Of a DNA stretch of 64,000 bases, positions 10,730-23,555 are shown one piece after another. The position numbers and the translations under genes were made by a program. The DNA is from Echinometra lucunter (lineage: Eukaryota; Echinodermata; Echinoidea; Camarodonta; Echinometridae): NCBI GenBank assembly GCA_029962745.1, contig CM057154.1, forward strand, positions 86,954 through 150,953, read 5' to 3'. Positions within the stretch are counted from its first letter, which is position 1. Every line of letters begins with the position of its first letter. The notes under the pieces were generated by a model. That model had not been told where the DNA came from and ran no database searches. It was given only the letters and a program-made list of their open reading frames with translations.

Positions 10730-13700
10730 AGGAGGAGGAGGAGGAGGAAAAGGATAGAGAGGAAGAAGAAGAAAAAGAAGAAAAAGAAGAACAAGAACAA
10801 GAAAATGGAGATGAACAAGAAAAATAAGAAAAAGGAGAGGAGGAGGAGAACTAGACGAGGAAGAAGACAATGGCCATGACAGTGATGATGACAACGATGA
10901 TGATGATGATAATGATGACAATGATGATGATGATGATGATGATAATGATGATGATGATGATAAAGATGATGATGATGATAATGATGTTGATCACAACATT
11001 CCTCAGCCTGCCTTGCCATGCTTACAAAGAGTTGCGATTGATTTGATTCACAATTAATTTCAAGTTACCATACAGGAGTTGACTTGTAACAGTCTAAAAT
11101 TACCTGAACTTAGTGTATTTATTTCTTTTCTGTTCTTCAAATATTTGCAGGCTAAGGATGAAAAACTCCGATTTTGGATGTCCCTGTTTGGTTTCATTAC
11201 CTTCTTGTCTTTTGGTAAGTGTAATTTGAATAATTGTCTTTTCCCTTCGTCTTTTCCGGTTCTATGAATTTAGAAACAAAAAACAAAAACAAAAAAAAAA
11301 AAACCCAAAGATGACTGGTGAATAATTCGTGTCTCATTTGGTTTTCCAAATCACATGAGTTTAGAACAGAGGTATACAGACAGAAATGATGTGCTACAGA
11401 GCAAACAACATGTATATAAGTGAGCGAGATGATTTTTTTTTACGATTTATTATGTACCCACTTTGGGCTTTCTATTATTTTTTTTTCGGTGAATGTGATT
11501 TGAATTACGGTTCCCTTCATATTTTCTAGTTTCGCGAATGTAGAAACAAAAGCAAGCGAACAAACAAACAAAACATAATAATTTTAAGATGTTAAAAGGA
11601 AAAACACGATTAATACCTAGATTCTAAATTTATTTGAGCAACTGAGCGTATGGGGTTGCCGTCTCCTTTCCGAATATCAATTTTAAAAGCTAGCAAAGTA
11701 AGCGAGAAAAAAAAAAATCGATTTCTATCCCCGTTCCCCCCCCCCCCCCCCACTTTCCGCTTAGGCTTGCGTGCCCAAACAACCCACTGGGACTGAACAT
11801 TCTTAAAATACCCATTTTACCTGCATTATACACTTCAGAGTCTTAACCTATTTTTTTTCAAATGTCACATCGTATAGTTTATACTACAGACATCGATAAT
11901 GTGCTTTTTGCGTGCGAGCAAGCGAGCGAGCGAAGCGACTTAGAAAAACTTTACGACATTTTGTCTAGTTTAAATAACTACCCACTTTTGGCATTTAAAA
12001 TATCTTTCTATCATTTATCATTATATATAACTGGTCAATCTATTTATGTACTTATTTACCGTATTCATCTATTGATTTGTTTATTATTTAACTCTGACGG
12101 GCAGCTTGTCACTATTTAAGGACAAGACCCACGTTATACATGACGTATTTGCCTCCCTTTCTCCTGTTTATATCGTTAGTAGTGATGATACTTTATCTTC
12201 TGTACTCAAGAATATGTAGATCTGGAACAATATACCAAAGGATATAAGGGAAATTTATCAGAGCCTCTGCTGGTGAAGGTTTCAAAGCCTCATTTGGGGT
12301 AATAAATAAAAAACTGCGCTGATTCTAAAATGTTAGTTTAATATTGACCCTACTCATTATCCATTTCTAGGGGAGTGTCTGGGGGCTCAAACTGGCTATT
12401 ATGATCTACTTTGATCGGCAATTTTTCACACGTTCTTGTTCAGCAAAGCCTAATCTTCTAATAGGCATACTTTATGTAAAGAATATGCACAAATGTTATG
12501 GAAAATTGGTTAAGGCGCTTTCAGATATGAGGTGACTTTGTGGCGCCACTTTGTGTGCACACATTTTTTTGTGTGTACAGGTCTACGGGGTATAGAGCGA
12601 CAAAATAAATGATGACACATTTTTGTTTGAGGCCTGGCTACAAAAAAAAAAAAAAAAAAAAAATGCGCACCAATCAAATTCTAAAAAGTTAGCGCAAAAA
12701 TTGTAGCCATGAGATTGTTTGCGCAAGTTTTGACAGAATGCTCTCTTATTTGAGAGTTGACGCGTTAATGCGCGTTCATTAGTATAAGTGGCGACACAAA
12801 GTCCCGGACCCTAATATCTGAACACACAAAAATGTGTGCACACAAAGTGGCGGCACAAAATCACCTCATATCTCAAACACTTTATGGGTACAAATTTGCA
12901 CCCAAAGAATCATTTCGCACCATTAAGGGTGCAGTGAGCTACATTCTGCACCCTTAGGGTGTAGAGTTGTACCCTTTAGGGAAGGTGCAAATTTCTTTTG
13001 AATGCAAAAATTTCTGCACCCTTAAAGGTGCATATAGTTGCACCTTTAAGAATGCAGACCGGCATTTCCGGGTGCAAACAAGTAAAAAAAAAAAAGGGGA
13101 GGGGTCATCTTTGCACCTTTTTCATGCAGGGTGCAAGATTGTACTCCAAAAGGTGCTGCCATTGTTTCATTTAGGGTGTAAAATTGACCCTTTCCTTCTA
13201 ATTGTGTTGGTTTAGACATCCAGATTCCCTATGAAAATTGTTCGTTAATTTCAGAACAATTACAGCACCCTTAAAAGAATTCACACAACATAGTCATTTC
13301 TGCTACTTTGACCCCAGTTGATATCATCTCCTTGAATTCTCTTAATACAAAGCCGAAATTTCTACGATGCAAAGGCCCAGGTTCTCACTAATCTAGAAAA
13401 TAATAGACACACGGTTCCCCCTCTGTGCAAAGCGCGGATGTTTCGGAAGTGTTAAGGAATAACACCTAAAGCTAGGTGTGGCGGCAGCATATGCTATAGC
13501 AAAAGGATGAAAAATACTTCTTGGTGAACAGGAGTTGTCTACTAATGGCATAATAGCACCAATACATTGCCGCCCCCCCCCCCCAAAAAAAAAAGAAAAA
13601 CAGTCTGTGGCATTTATCATTAATGTTAGCAATATATACTCCAATATTTTTTTTTATCCTTGTCGCCACGCATGGTGCAGGAATTTCACACATGGTTCTT

Positions 13701-14375
13701 CCTTGTCTGAAATCCTGTACGCATGGTATTGGAACCATGGATGTAATATGTACTGCAGAGAACCATGGCAGAGGGGATGTCGATTTGTTTCATTTAGAGC
13801 AGAAAATGTGTTGACATGGTTGAGAAGGTTTCAAATGCTTATACATGTATGTCAAATTCTGTGCTGATCAAAAAGTGTTGGTGTTATTGACCTCGCTCAA
13901 GACTTTTTTCTCATTTTAATCACTTTTTTGGCCAAAAATGATGTTCTATTTGCTTAAAGTCCGAAGCCAGATCAGAAGGGGTTTAATACCTAAATTCCAT
14001 CCAAAGAATGCGTTCCTACCTCCGTACAACCAATTTCAAATAAGAATCGGTCACATGTGTGACTTCGCACGAAAATGGGTCGTACTTGTTGGTATTCAAA
14101 TCTATTTATGTCACATTTCCCTTGGTAAGTGTAAGTTTCCACTTTTTATTACTGTATGATGGCGATTGCTCTAAATATTTTTAAAGATTTTCCATATTTG
14201 CATCAACTTGTAAGCAATTAGTGGTGTGTGTACATTTTAACAATAATTGTCAAACACCTAGATAGAAGGCTTATTGTTTATAAATGGTCTTTCCTCGTCT
14301 TTTTCGACTGCTCTTGCTTCCCCTTCCCTTATGTTTTCTCCATTTCCTTCTAACCTTTGCTGGTTTTTGCTCCCC

Positions 14376-14406
<31 letters not shown>

Positions 14407-17400
14407 CCGAACACGCGCACCCGCACACCCCACCCCACACACACATACACACACACACACACACGAACACACACACCAATACTTTCTCTTCCTCTCTCTC
14501 CCTTTTTCTTTTCCCTGTCTATCGAATTTAAACAGAGTATAGAGACATTTCTATTTTTGTTAAAGGAGAAGTACAGACGATTTCATTAAAATTACACTAT
14601 AAAGCTTAAAATTCACGCTAACAGACAATGCTACTTTCACTTATCAAAGTGATTTCTGTGATTTTTAAATACCGATTAAGTGTTGGCTTTTTTACTCCGA
14701 ATAATTGAATTTCCCACCGAAACCCAAATATGGTCATTGGTCGTGTGACTTAGGCGATGCAGTTGCACTGCGCATGCGCACTTATTCTCCGCACTTTCTC
14801 TATGCAAAATGCCGATATGTCTAGCTTTTGGGTGTACAAATCACACCAGTTCTGTTCCAAAGAGAATTTTTTTGCAATCCCAAATCCCCTGGTGGACAGG
14901 GAGAGGTGTGCCTGATGGATTAATGATATTAGAACGGACAAATTCGACTTCAAAACTTAGAAATTTTCGAAGTTAAAGAAAGTGTCCGAAGACCACTTCG
15001 AGCCGGAATGTCGTACACGCATATCGCTTGCATCATATCGCCTGGCCTACCTACGGTGCATCAGCTACGTCACTGGGCCCGGGTGCGAACTGTATTGTTG
15101 ATGAAAATGGGCTCGTACTAGAACTACTGTTTATACAAGTTAATTGTTGATTAATCGGTAATCCTAGGGTATGTCGGGTAAAGTAAGACATTTTCTAGCT
15201 GCTTAATTTTTTCTCTTTATTATCCATACTTACAGAAATCGCCTAGACTTCTCCTTTAATATTAAGACTATCGTATTCCTGTCAATTTGTAAATGTCATT
15301 TAAAAAACTGAATTCCATGTCAATACATTTGTAAGAGTGAAATTATGGAAATTTTCATGAAACCCTTTAATTCAGGGGGCGTTTCATCAACATTTGTTGT
15401 CTGACAAGTTGTCAGATCTGACATCTAAATTTCCTTGATTTTGATTGGCTGAGAAGCATCGTTACTATGGCAACTGTCAGATAAAACAGACTTTGTCGGA
15501 TAAAACATCCGACAAGTCCTTTCATGAAACGCTCCCCAGTTCATACTGCGCATCACAACATTGATTTATTTATATCTCTATTTACGTATTGATCAGATAA
15601 TTGGATTAAAAACTATCAGCAAAAGCTTTGTCATCCAGTGGGAAACGGAAGCAATTCTGTAGAATGAGTTCCTTAGTCAATGAAGCAAAATATGTCACTG
15701 TTTCATGAGGAAATCTATGGAGTTGCTTCCTTATGATATGTCTATATATTTAGGAAATAGGTCATGATATAACCTTGATTTCTTCATCATTCATAGAGCA
15801 ATAAAAAATATCCCAGTCAAGAGAATTACCAGTTTAAAAGAAAATCAGAGTTGCTTCCTTTTGTCGTCGGACGGCCATGAAGGCAGAGATGTTTTACAAT
15901 GTTTTCCTGTCATTATACTAAATTGAAGCCAAGATACAATTTGTGAACGGTCCTTCAGGAAGATTACTAATAAGTGACAGAATCATAGGGAGTACCCGAA
16001 CACGTCGGAAGTTTCACCAAAAAGGACACCAGCAACAATCTCAAAGCCAGTCACGAGCCGCGTCCGCCATGGCAACAGATATATGTGTAGTCCAAGCACA
16101 CAGACTTACTGCACACACACAAATTAGATCGACACTAGAAAAGTGCATTATTCCGTTCCATGGTCGGGGGGGGGGGGGGGGGAAGGAGGCGACCGCAACT
16201 CAAAAGAGGGTAGGGGGAGTCGGTTGGGAAATAACTTTTTGTACATTTTCTTATAAAGCGGGTGGAAGATATATTTTTAAGAAAATGGGACAAATAATTA
16301 TTCCACACCTTTGAACCTGAAAATATCAATGACCTTCTAAAACATTCCAAATTAGGTTTTGGTAGGACATCATTAAGAGTATCATGATTTCGAGTTCGTA
16401 CATCATGCCTATCAAATACCATTTTAACATTATGAAGTAGCCCAGTAAGAGCCCATCCATGTGTACATTATAAACATAATGGTTGCTCAGAAATAATCAC
16501 GTGGTTGTTCTACAGTTGGCAGGTTATGCTTTACCCATTATGTTAATCATGTTGACTCTTTGTTCACTCAATTAATTTTGAGGAAAAATATAATGACATT
16601 TGTATTTCTAATGTTTTCTTAAGCAGTATCGATACTGGCAATTATTCTGTAGATATCATTCAAACACACTAGCTATTTTTTTTTTTTAGTTTCACTGGTA
16701 CAACCATGGTGGAGAAAACTAATCATTACGACTGTTCAGTGTAATAATTGTACGAATGTGCACTGGTGCACACGAAACGCACAAGGCCGTGGTAAATGGA
16801 AAAAAAAAAACCCTCATTACTGAATATAACCTTATGATAATATGTTAGAACAGGATCTTAGTCAGCTCTTCATTTCATTTAATTCATTTTTATTTCCAGC
16901 AAATTAAATACAAGGTTTGATGCATATAAGAGAAAACTGAAACTTACCAAAATAACTCAGAGAATTATAACATCATACTTAAATCTTAATAGAGTTCTCC
17001 TTTCGATTTTCTACAACGTGATTTTAAAAAGGTGATTACCTCGTCACAGGATTTGGGGTAGCAAGCAAGGTAAGATGCAATGCATTTCATGCCTGGTTTG
17101 TGTAGTAATTAATTCCCCTAAGCACTAATGACTTGGTTGGATGATTAGAGCGGAATTAATGTCCTTCATATAATATTGACGGGAACAGAGGCGTAAGTAT
17201 GCGTAATATTTATTTCATTATTGCTAAGTAATAAAGTTAGATTTTATCCGCCTTTAATGTTACCATGTATGAATCATGGAATGCTCGTATGGGGAATATA
17301 CATAGTTCATATCTTAAAAGAATACAATTTCTACCAAAAAAAGAAGCCATTTGCGTCATCTGTAACGCTTCCTGGAGATCCAATACTGATGTTGTGTTTA

Positions 17401-19051
17401 TTCTGAGGATAAAGTTATTACGTTTGAAGCCAAAATATCACAATTTCAGACTGGAATTCCGGTTCGGATTTCACGTTTATTTGTGGTGTACCAGTAACTA
17501 CAATAAGGGGACTGCGCCCTCTGTAAGCATAGGCAGTATAGTTTGAATTGCAAACACAACACATTTTCCCCCTTTAAAGATAGATGGCTTATAACAGTTT
17601 CAAGATAAATGTCCAGAAATGTTTCCAATTTTCACTTGAGTTCACTCCGTTGATAGTCAGACCAAATTTCTAAAATATAGCTGAAATACATGAATCCAGT
17701 CAATGTTTCACCTTTTTGGATTTTTTTTTCTTTTTTCTCCCCCCCCCCCTTTATGGTTTAAACATAATCCTTGAGATATGTAGGTTGTTGTAGCATTCGC
17801 TGTGAGCGACGAAGAGGTGGTTGTGGCTGTTGGCGGTCATATCCTTCCTGTCGGGGATCGACCTTGTCATCATCAAAGATGAACTGGTCGTCGCTCAGAT
17901 CACTGAAACTTCCAGGACGGCTCGCGATCAATCGTCGCGCGTTCCACCGCGTGTTGTCATGTAAGAGGAATGAGCTTGGACCTAACCTCTTGGTGATCTG
18001 CTTCGGTGGTGAGAACGAAGAGGCTAGTTTGTGCGAGCGATTTGGGCGCTTGATACGAACCCAGTCTCCGACCTTGAATGTTGCGGGTCTCGCGTTTCGA
18101 CGTTTGTCGGTGTACGCTTTCACTCGCTTCTGTTTCTCTGCGATTTCTTTCGCTTTCTTTGCGACTTCTGCGGATGGTGGAGTAGGCGGTTGGAGGATCT
18201 TGAGGGGCATTCTCAAATTCCTACCAATCATGAGCTTTGCTGGCGTTTCACCGGTCAGCGAATGAGGTGTGGATCGATATGTACGTAGGCATATCTGGAT
18301 CGCTTGAGCAAAGGTTTTCCCTTCTGACATGCTAGCTTTCACGCTATCCTTGATTGATTATTCTATAATATGATGAGCGAGCGAAGCGAGCGAGCCAAAA
18401 ATAACCACTCTTCTGGTTTTCCATCGCATTTTCTAACGAAAATTCTAAAATATGATGAGCGAGCGAGGCGAGCGAGCGAAAAATAAGCTCTTTTCTGGTT
18501 TTAAATCGCATTTTCAAATAGAAATTCTAACATATATGATGGTTATTTATGACAGATTATTAAAAAAAATTATTAACGACTAATTCAAATATCATTTCTT
18601 CCTTAAAAGTGTGGGGGGGGGGGGATATTTGTACACGCCATCCCCCCTCTCAAAAAAGTGAGGGCTATATCCCCCATCCCCCCGGGATTTACGCCAATGA
18701 TGCACAGACATAAATGGAAGATATACGCACCATGACAAACGAATATAGAATATGGACTGACACACATTATTGCATATTTGCATCACACTATTTTTCTTTT
18801 TTTTTTAAATTTTGTTGTTACACCACTTCAGAAAAACTGTGACAAGGCCGAAATTACCCAAAAGTAATATAGATCAGAATAATAACTACATAAATCAGAA
18901 TAATGATCGATATAGTTATGATAGTAGTTATGATAGTTATGATAGTTATGATATGATCGTCATTTCAGTCACATTAACAATGATGATGATGATGATGATA
19001 ACTATTATTATTATCATAGGCATAATAATAATAATTGTTAGTAATTTACTA

Positions 19052-19082
<31 letters not shown>

Positions 19083-19085
19083 TTA

Positions 19086-19123
<38 letters not shown>

Positions 19124-20536
19124 GTTGTTGTTATTGTTGTTGTTGTTATAATGATAATTACTGTTCCTATCATTCCAAACATGTTAATTCAGTTTAATTG
19201 TAAGCAAAAATCCTTCCCTAAAACCTGGGGGGGGGGATGATTGTACATGTCATCCCCCCACCTTTTTAAGTGGGGGGATGCATACCCCTCATCCCCCCCC
19301 CCCCCGCTGTCTACGCCCCTGTTTGCATGAACATTCTGATCTTTTAGAGGTAAAAAATGGGTTGGTCACGTGTGTGATCACTCCAAAAGGGGGCGTTTTT
19401 AAATGACTCTGGTAAAAGATTATAGTTGCGAAATTATTTATTCTTACCAAAGAAAGGGGAGCCTTTTTATGTAAAATAACTAGTTGCAATCCAAAATAAA
19501 GATATGTTATTTGATTTTCGAGCAATGAGGCGTGTACAAATTCCCCCCCCCCCGACTTTTTAAGGAAGAAAATATATTTTGATTATTCAGTTAGTAAAAA
19601 TTTTGAATATCTGTCATAAACAATCATCATATTTTAGAATTTTTATTTGAAAATGCGATTGAAAATCAAAAAAGTGGTATTTGACCTAACAGACTACCAG
19701 TGCACAGAGGATTCGGACAAATTTCATTCGATCAGAATTTATCATTGGGAAGGTGCAGCTAATTGTTTACGCTAACCCCAATGACTTACTGACCTCGCTC
19801 ATGACGATTTGGTAAATTTGGCCGTCTTCTGAGTGTTTGATTTCCCTTTATTCATTAATTCATTTATTCAAGTCCCTTTAAAGGTATATAAAAAGAAAAC
19901 GAATCGAACATATGGAACATACAATGAAAAACTGAAAAGAAGAAAAAGCAGAAGATAAAAGAGAAAGTAAAAGCGTAAAATTGATATTTACAGCCCACAT
20001 ACATGCAATAATGGACATGAAACGGGACAATGGGAAAACAAATAAAGATTTTGTCGAGACAGACCCTGTATTGTTTGATGGGAAAATACCAATGGTCAGT
20101 CTGGGTCAAAGTGGACGAAATAACTACATGTAATATGGTCAAACTGTCGAAACACAATCAACGAGCTTGACTGCTCCATTGCTCTGGAATCAACACACCT
20201 ATTTACTAAAAAAATGTTTAAAATTCATAATCATCAAACTTACCATGCTTACCTTAGGGAAATCACAAAGCAACCATGGAAAGCAGAAAAAATATGTTCA
20301 TTTGTTTCTCCCCACAGCGTTACCTGCTCTGTCGGAATCCTCCAAGAGTTCATGGACATCTTGTACAGACGGGTACGGGCTGAATTACACCTTGCCGATG
20401 TTTGAACAGTGTAAGGTGAAGCGAGATCGCAACGGCAACCTGGTACAGACCATACCAAAGGTCATCCCTGGTGAATGCCACCGAAGAAAGAGCAAAGGAG
20501 ACATTCCAGCCGGACATAGGATCTGCAGAATCCCTG
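9832..20536 (+). CDS. Lectin 5' module copy B, exons 1-3
   Basis: Exon 1 ends with the start codon 9832-9834, then gtgagt. Exon 2 is 11151-11214 (64 nt) and exon 3 is 20318-20536 (219 nt), both with good AG/GT borders and phase 1 ends. The spliced protein starts MAKDEKLRFW with a hydrophobic core to about residue 22. A luminal or extracellular module follows with four Cys, an N-glycosylation sequon in GYGLNYT, and the basic stretch HRRKSKGD. I do not recognise this module as a named domain. Reading through the exon 3 donor meets a stop at 20674-20676. No EGF, stalk or lectin exon follows before the tail-to-tail copy C, so this is either a truncated duplicate or a short secreted/membrane protein. 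Intron 2 is 9.1 kb because of the 5.1 kb insertion. Confidence 0.6.
10604..10990. repeat. Composite (GAA)n-(ATG)n microsatellite, copy B
   Basis: GAA/GAG-rich tract and then GAT-rich tract, in the intron between exons 1 and 2. Same order relative to the gene as in A, C and D. Confidence 0.9.
12885..13190. repeat. GGGTGCA foldback repeat
   Basis: A run of alternating TGCACCC and GGGTGCA units able to form several stem-loops. A truncated version is at 2225-2440 and a full one at 33486-33780. It behaves as a MITE-like or satellite-like unit. An A-run (12640-12662) lies just before it. Confidence 0.6.
13600..14060 (+). pseudogene. Non-LTR retrotransposon C-terminal relic, copy B
   Basis: Plus-strand counterpart of 1440-1817 and 30665-31081. 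It reads into FHPKNAFLPPYNQFQ but lacks the final KEWNQLPADI part kept in C. Several frames are broken. Confidence 0.5.
14390..14475. repeat. (CA)n microsatellite
   Basis: ACAC-rich run with CG and CC interruptions. Confidence 0.9.
14560..15259. mobile_element. MITE-like element with ttaaaggagaagt ends
   Basis: Left end reads ttaaaggagaagtaca and right end acttctcctttaa; similarity continues inward (gacgatttc against gaaatcgcc). TTAA-like ends allow a TTAA-targeting group, but the true target duplication is not clear. About 700 bp, no ORF. Confidence 0.65.
15375..15537. mobile_element. Short MITE with gcgtttcat ends
   Basis: Inverted ends gggggcgtttcatcaa and ttcatgaaacgctcccc bound a 163-bp element with internal gacaagttgtcagatctgac foldbacks. 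No coding capacity. Confidence 0.75.
16224..16440 (-). pseudogene. LINE ORF C-terminal relic
   Basis: The minus-strand reading includes YDVRTRNH-like sequence (here HDVRTRNHDTL), then RRSLIFSGSKVWNNYL and FIRKCTKSYF. This matches the usual end of CR1/RTE-type reverse-transcriptase ORFs (RT, thumb, then KVWN). It is truncated at both ends and followed by a G-run (16167-16181). Confidence 0.6.
17758..18357 (-). pseudogene. Ty3/gypsy LTR-retrotransposon integrase C-terminal fragment
   Basis: A 194-codon open frame with a little homologous sequence upstream of its first Met. Residues about 20-50 (RTYRSTPHSLTGETPAKLM) are the end of the integrase core. A Lys/Arg-rich linker follows, then FKVGDWVRIKRP and RLGPSSFLL, the GPY/F-like C-terminal region, and a short tail (RRSQR) before the stop. 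Gag, protease, RT and LTRs are absent. The 5' side is cut where gcgag tandem repeats begin (18360). Non-functional remnant. Confidence 0.85.
18360..18600. repeat. Tandem gcgagcgaagcgagcg units
   Basis: Two units of about 85 bp, each gagcgagcgaagcgagcg followed by an AT-rich tail with attctaaaatatg, and a degenerate end. Same family as at 720-960 and 25260-25470. Confidence 0.7.
18905..19190. repeat. (TATGATAGT)n and (ATT)n/(GTT)n tracts
   Basis: A nonamer tract at about 18914-18955, then ATG, ATT and GTT trinucleotides. Confidence 0.85.
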
Positions 20537-20539
20537 GTA

Positions 20540-21590
20540 ATCATCAATTTGATTCAGTTATTCAGTGTCCATTTATTAAACAGTTATTGCCGAGAATAAC
20601 AGTTGACTTGATGTCATCAAGGCTAGTGTTTGGTAACCAAAGGGTATGTTTACATTTGAATAATCAATGTTTCTAGAGTAGGGGGTGGTGAACAGATGGA
20701 AATGATCCATCTTTTGTCAAAGTTCAACTCAGGTTGCTTTTGGGGTCAATAAAGTAACTTGAAGTTACCATTAGTTACCATATTTTGTTTAAAAAGTTGA
20801 CTTTCAAGTTGTCAGATTTTTTGTTTAGATTCGATTTGAAGCCCCCCCCCCCCCATTTATTTTCTCTTTTTTAAGGGCCCATCCTGGGTCAAATTGACAC
20901 AGAGTTATTGTTTAGGTCAAACAGTTGACTAGTATTTGGTAACCCAGGGGTATCGCTTCCATTTGAGCAGCCATACATTGTGACGGCCATCAAAATCGTT
21001 TAATACACAATATTTGCATATAGACCTTGAATTAACTACTCAAACCGCGAAATTGAATGCTAAACATAAATTAGAATGCTGTTAATATACACCGTTAAAA
21101 AGTCAACAAATCGTTTTGCGCCAAACTGAATGACAGTGAAAGAAGCACATATTTTTTATAAATAAGAATGTAGGTATACGAATGATAAATTCATAGATGT
21201 GAAACCTAGAAATATAGCTGTGAACTCGAGATATACTGGTTTTTTCTATTTCACTGGCATGCCATCGATTCCCAAAGTATAGAGAATGCTTTCTCGCCGT
21301 TCAGTGACATTACCGTCCATTTTTTTAAAAAATTCATTTCCATTATGGAAATTAATTGTCCTGGTTGAAAACTGAAAGCAAGCGAGGTATGTTATATAGC
21401 TTTACAAAAGAGCGTGAACAGCTGAAGGTTGTTGGTAATTCATTAGTGGCAAAACCGGTGATTAAAATGTCGCAAACAACCACTGAAATCATTTTCATTA
21501 AAATTATTACAGCATCATTGGGTGATATTGCAAATTAGGATTAGGGATGGATGGGTCTACTGTACCGCTACTAATACTCCTGCTGCTGCC
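20540..21590. other. Non-coding 3' flank of copy B
   Basis: Homologous to the reverse of about 27030-29330 in block C. It contains a diverged tandem duplication around the tagtatttggtaacc motif (20620-20660 and 20920-20960), matched in C. No exon was recognised. Confidence 0.6.
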
Positions 21591-21599
21591 CCCCCCCCG

Positions 21600-21628
21600 C
21601 CCTCATCCTACTACTACTAGTACTACTA

Positions 21629-21695
<67 letters not shown>

Positions 21696-21715
21696 CACTG
21701 CTACTACAACAACTG

Positions 21716-21756
<41 letters not shown>

Positions 21757-21778
21757 ACTACTACTACCACCACTGCTA

Positions 21779-21828
<50 letters not shown>

Positions 21829-21908
21829 ACTACTGCTACTCCTGCTACTACTGCTGCTACTTCTACTACTACTGCTACTTCTACTTCTACTACTACTACT
21901 ATTACTAG

Positions 21909-21981
<73 letters not shown>

Positions 21982-22015
21982 GCTAATGCTACTATTACTG
22001 TTGCTACTACTACCA
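21600..22015. repeat. (ACT)n/(GCT)n array
   Basis: Over 400 bp of ACT with GCT blocks. Poly-Thr and poly-Val frames across it are artefacts. Counterpart near 26420-26501 runs into a gap. Confidence 0.97.
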
Positions 22016-22019
22016 AAGA

Positions 22020-23555
22020 CATTGGATTATAAGACAGATTACCCTCACCTACCTCACCTCACCTACGTTTTAGCAAGGGCAAATGCTGTGTTAAAAATGG
22101 ACTAGGAAAAATGCGTCCGCCATTGGTAAAACGTGTGAAAAGATGTCTCATTTTTTCTTGATATTTCATATCTAAAACTTTGTGTTTTTTAAGCCTAATT
22201 TTTGCACGAGCGGAAGGATGGATAGTCATAAAAAAATTCTTGATTCTTTATTTTCAATAATTTCTTGAAAATAAAGAATGCACTATAAATCCCCATGATC
22301 ATGCTTGATTTTTGACGGAGTAATCTGCCATGGGGCTAACACGTGAAAACAAGGATTTTACAGGGAATTTGAAATTAAATTGATTCCCCTAGCATTTATT
22401 CATATCAATGGAAAAGGTGATTCACATGAAATTTCAAACTCTGAAAATATATAATCGAGCCTCAACGAGTCCAATATACCCCCATAAATCCCCGGGAATA
22501 TGCCTGCTTTTGACCATTTTGTAATACTACACGTGAAACCGTTCGTTATTATCGATGACGTCATGTGACCATGTACCTTCTCTGTATCATGTGTCACGTG
22601 AGACACCGACGCGTCGTCTGCTAGAGCCAGGGAGGTAAAAATTGAGCGGGTAAAATTTAGAATTGATTAGAAACACTGTTCTATTGTGCCTCAGTTGTAT
22701 AAATGAAGTCAGTTTTTCAGATCAGTTGTGAGATTAGAGAGTATGAAAAAAATAAAAGGAAAATGAAACTCTTTGAGGGGGAGAAGGGAGGGAGAAAAAG
22801 ACAGAGAGCTGATGGGGGAGGGAGGTAAATGGAATAAGCCTACTTTTTAAAACAGAATTGAGGATTCAGTAGCAAATATATCCTCAGATGGTATAAAAGA
22901 TTAAATAGTATTTGACTAAAAATGATGTAGAGGCTGGGGCATTTTTTCCTTCTTTCATAAGTGCATGTAGGCCCTGTTGCACCTAATACTAGGCCTACCG
23001 TTTTTTGTTTCGTTTTTGTTTTTGTTTTGGGTTTTTTTTCGATTGCCTGACTCCTCAGATTGCTAAAGCAGAATACAGTCTTACATTGGAGGCGTATCCG
23101 AGAATCCCCGTGCCCCTAGGCCTACATGCCAGCAGCAAAATTGATGTCTGATTTCACACATCGAGTGAAAGGAAATGTGCACCCCCGGCACAGATGGAAC
23201 ATGACAAACCTTTTTCCTTGCTTGTCCAAAAACTCAGAGTATGGTACCATACCTGATGATCTTTTTAGAAATTTCTTTTCATTATTTTTATTATAATTAT
23301 TATTTTGTCAGACGTGCTAGTCCACCCAGTTAAGAGAAATTTGAATAGTCTTTATATTGCTTGCACACAATCTCATTTTTTTTCAAAGCCCTTTCACCTG
23401 TTTCTATGGACTTTAAACATAATAAGGCTATATTTCATAGGTTTGTAATTTGCATAAATCGTGATCCATTATTATATGAAATATTCTGATTAAGAGAAAA
23501 ACTTGAAGATCTCCTGTTTATTAATTTTATTTCAGAATTTCACGATATCACTGTC
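22020..23555. other. Spacer between inverted blocks, left part
   Basis: AT-rich, with no supported exon, TIR pair or retroelement reading. It lies between the tail-to-tail copies B and C. Confidence 0.5.

Larger units (their letters stand above)
14205..19319. mobile_element. 5.1 kb insertion specific to copy B
   Basis: Block A is continuous across this point (near base 1240), with a single tttgcat. In B the sequence tttgcat stands on both sides (14198-14204 and 19320-19326), as a target-site duplication would. The right end is rich in C-runs and finishes in tctacgcccctg, the same end as other elements here. The left end shows no matching inverted repeat. Contents: a CA tract, two MITEs, a LINE relic, a Ty3/gypsy fragment and gcgag repeats. 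It is probably a composite built from several insertions. Confidence 0.6.
9060..22020 (+). repeat. Block B: lectin 5' module, plus orientation
   Basis: It is inverted relative to block A (1-5829) and to block C (about 26400-37050). Homology with C runs from the shared upstream region through exons 1-3 and past exon 3 to the trinucleotide array at 21600-22015, whose counterpart in C meets the second gap. Internal differences from A and C are discrete indels, including a 5.1 kb insertion at 14205-19319. Confidence 0.85.

Noticed and set aside
20167..20676. 169-codon frame taken as a single-exon gene
   Set aside because: The conserved part is only the 219-nt exon between a clear acceptor and donor; the flanks are intron read-through.
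21547..22032. Poly-Thr/Ala frame and antisense poly-Val frame
   Set aside because: Simple (ACT)n/(GCT)n array; the same holds for 24193-24993.
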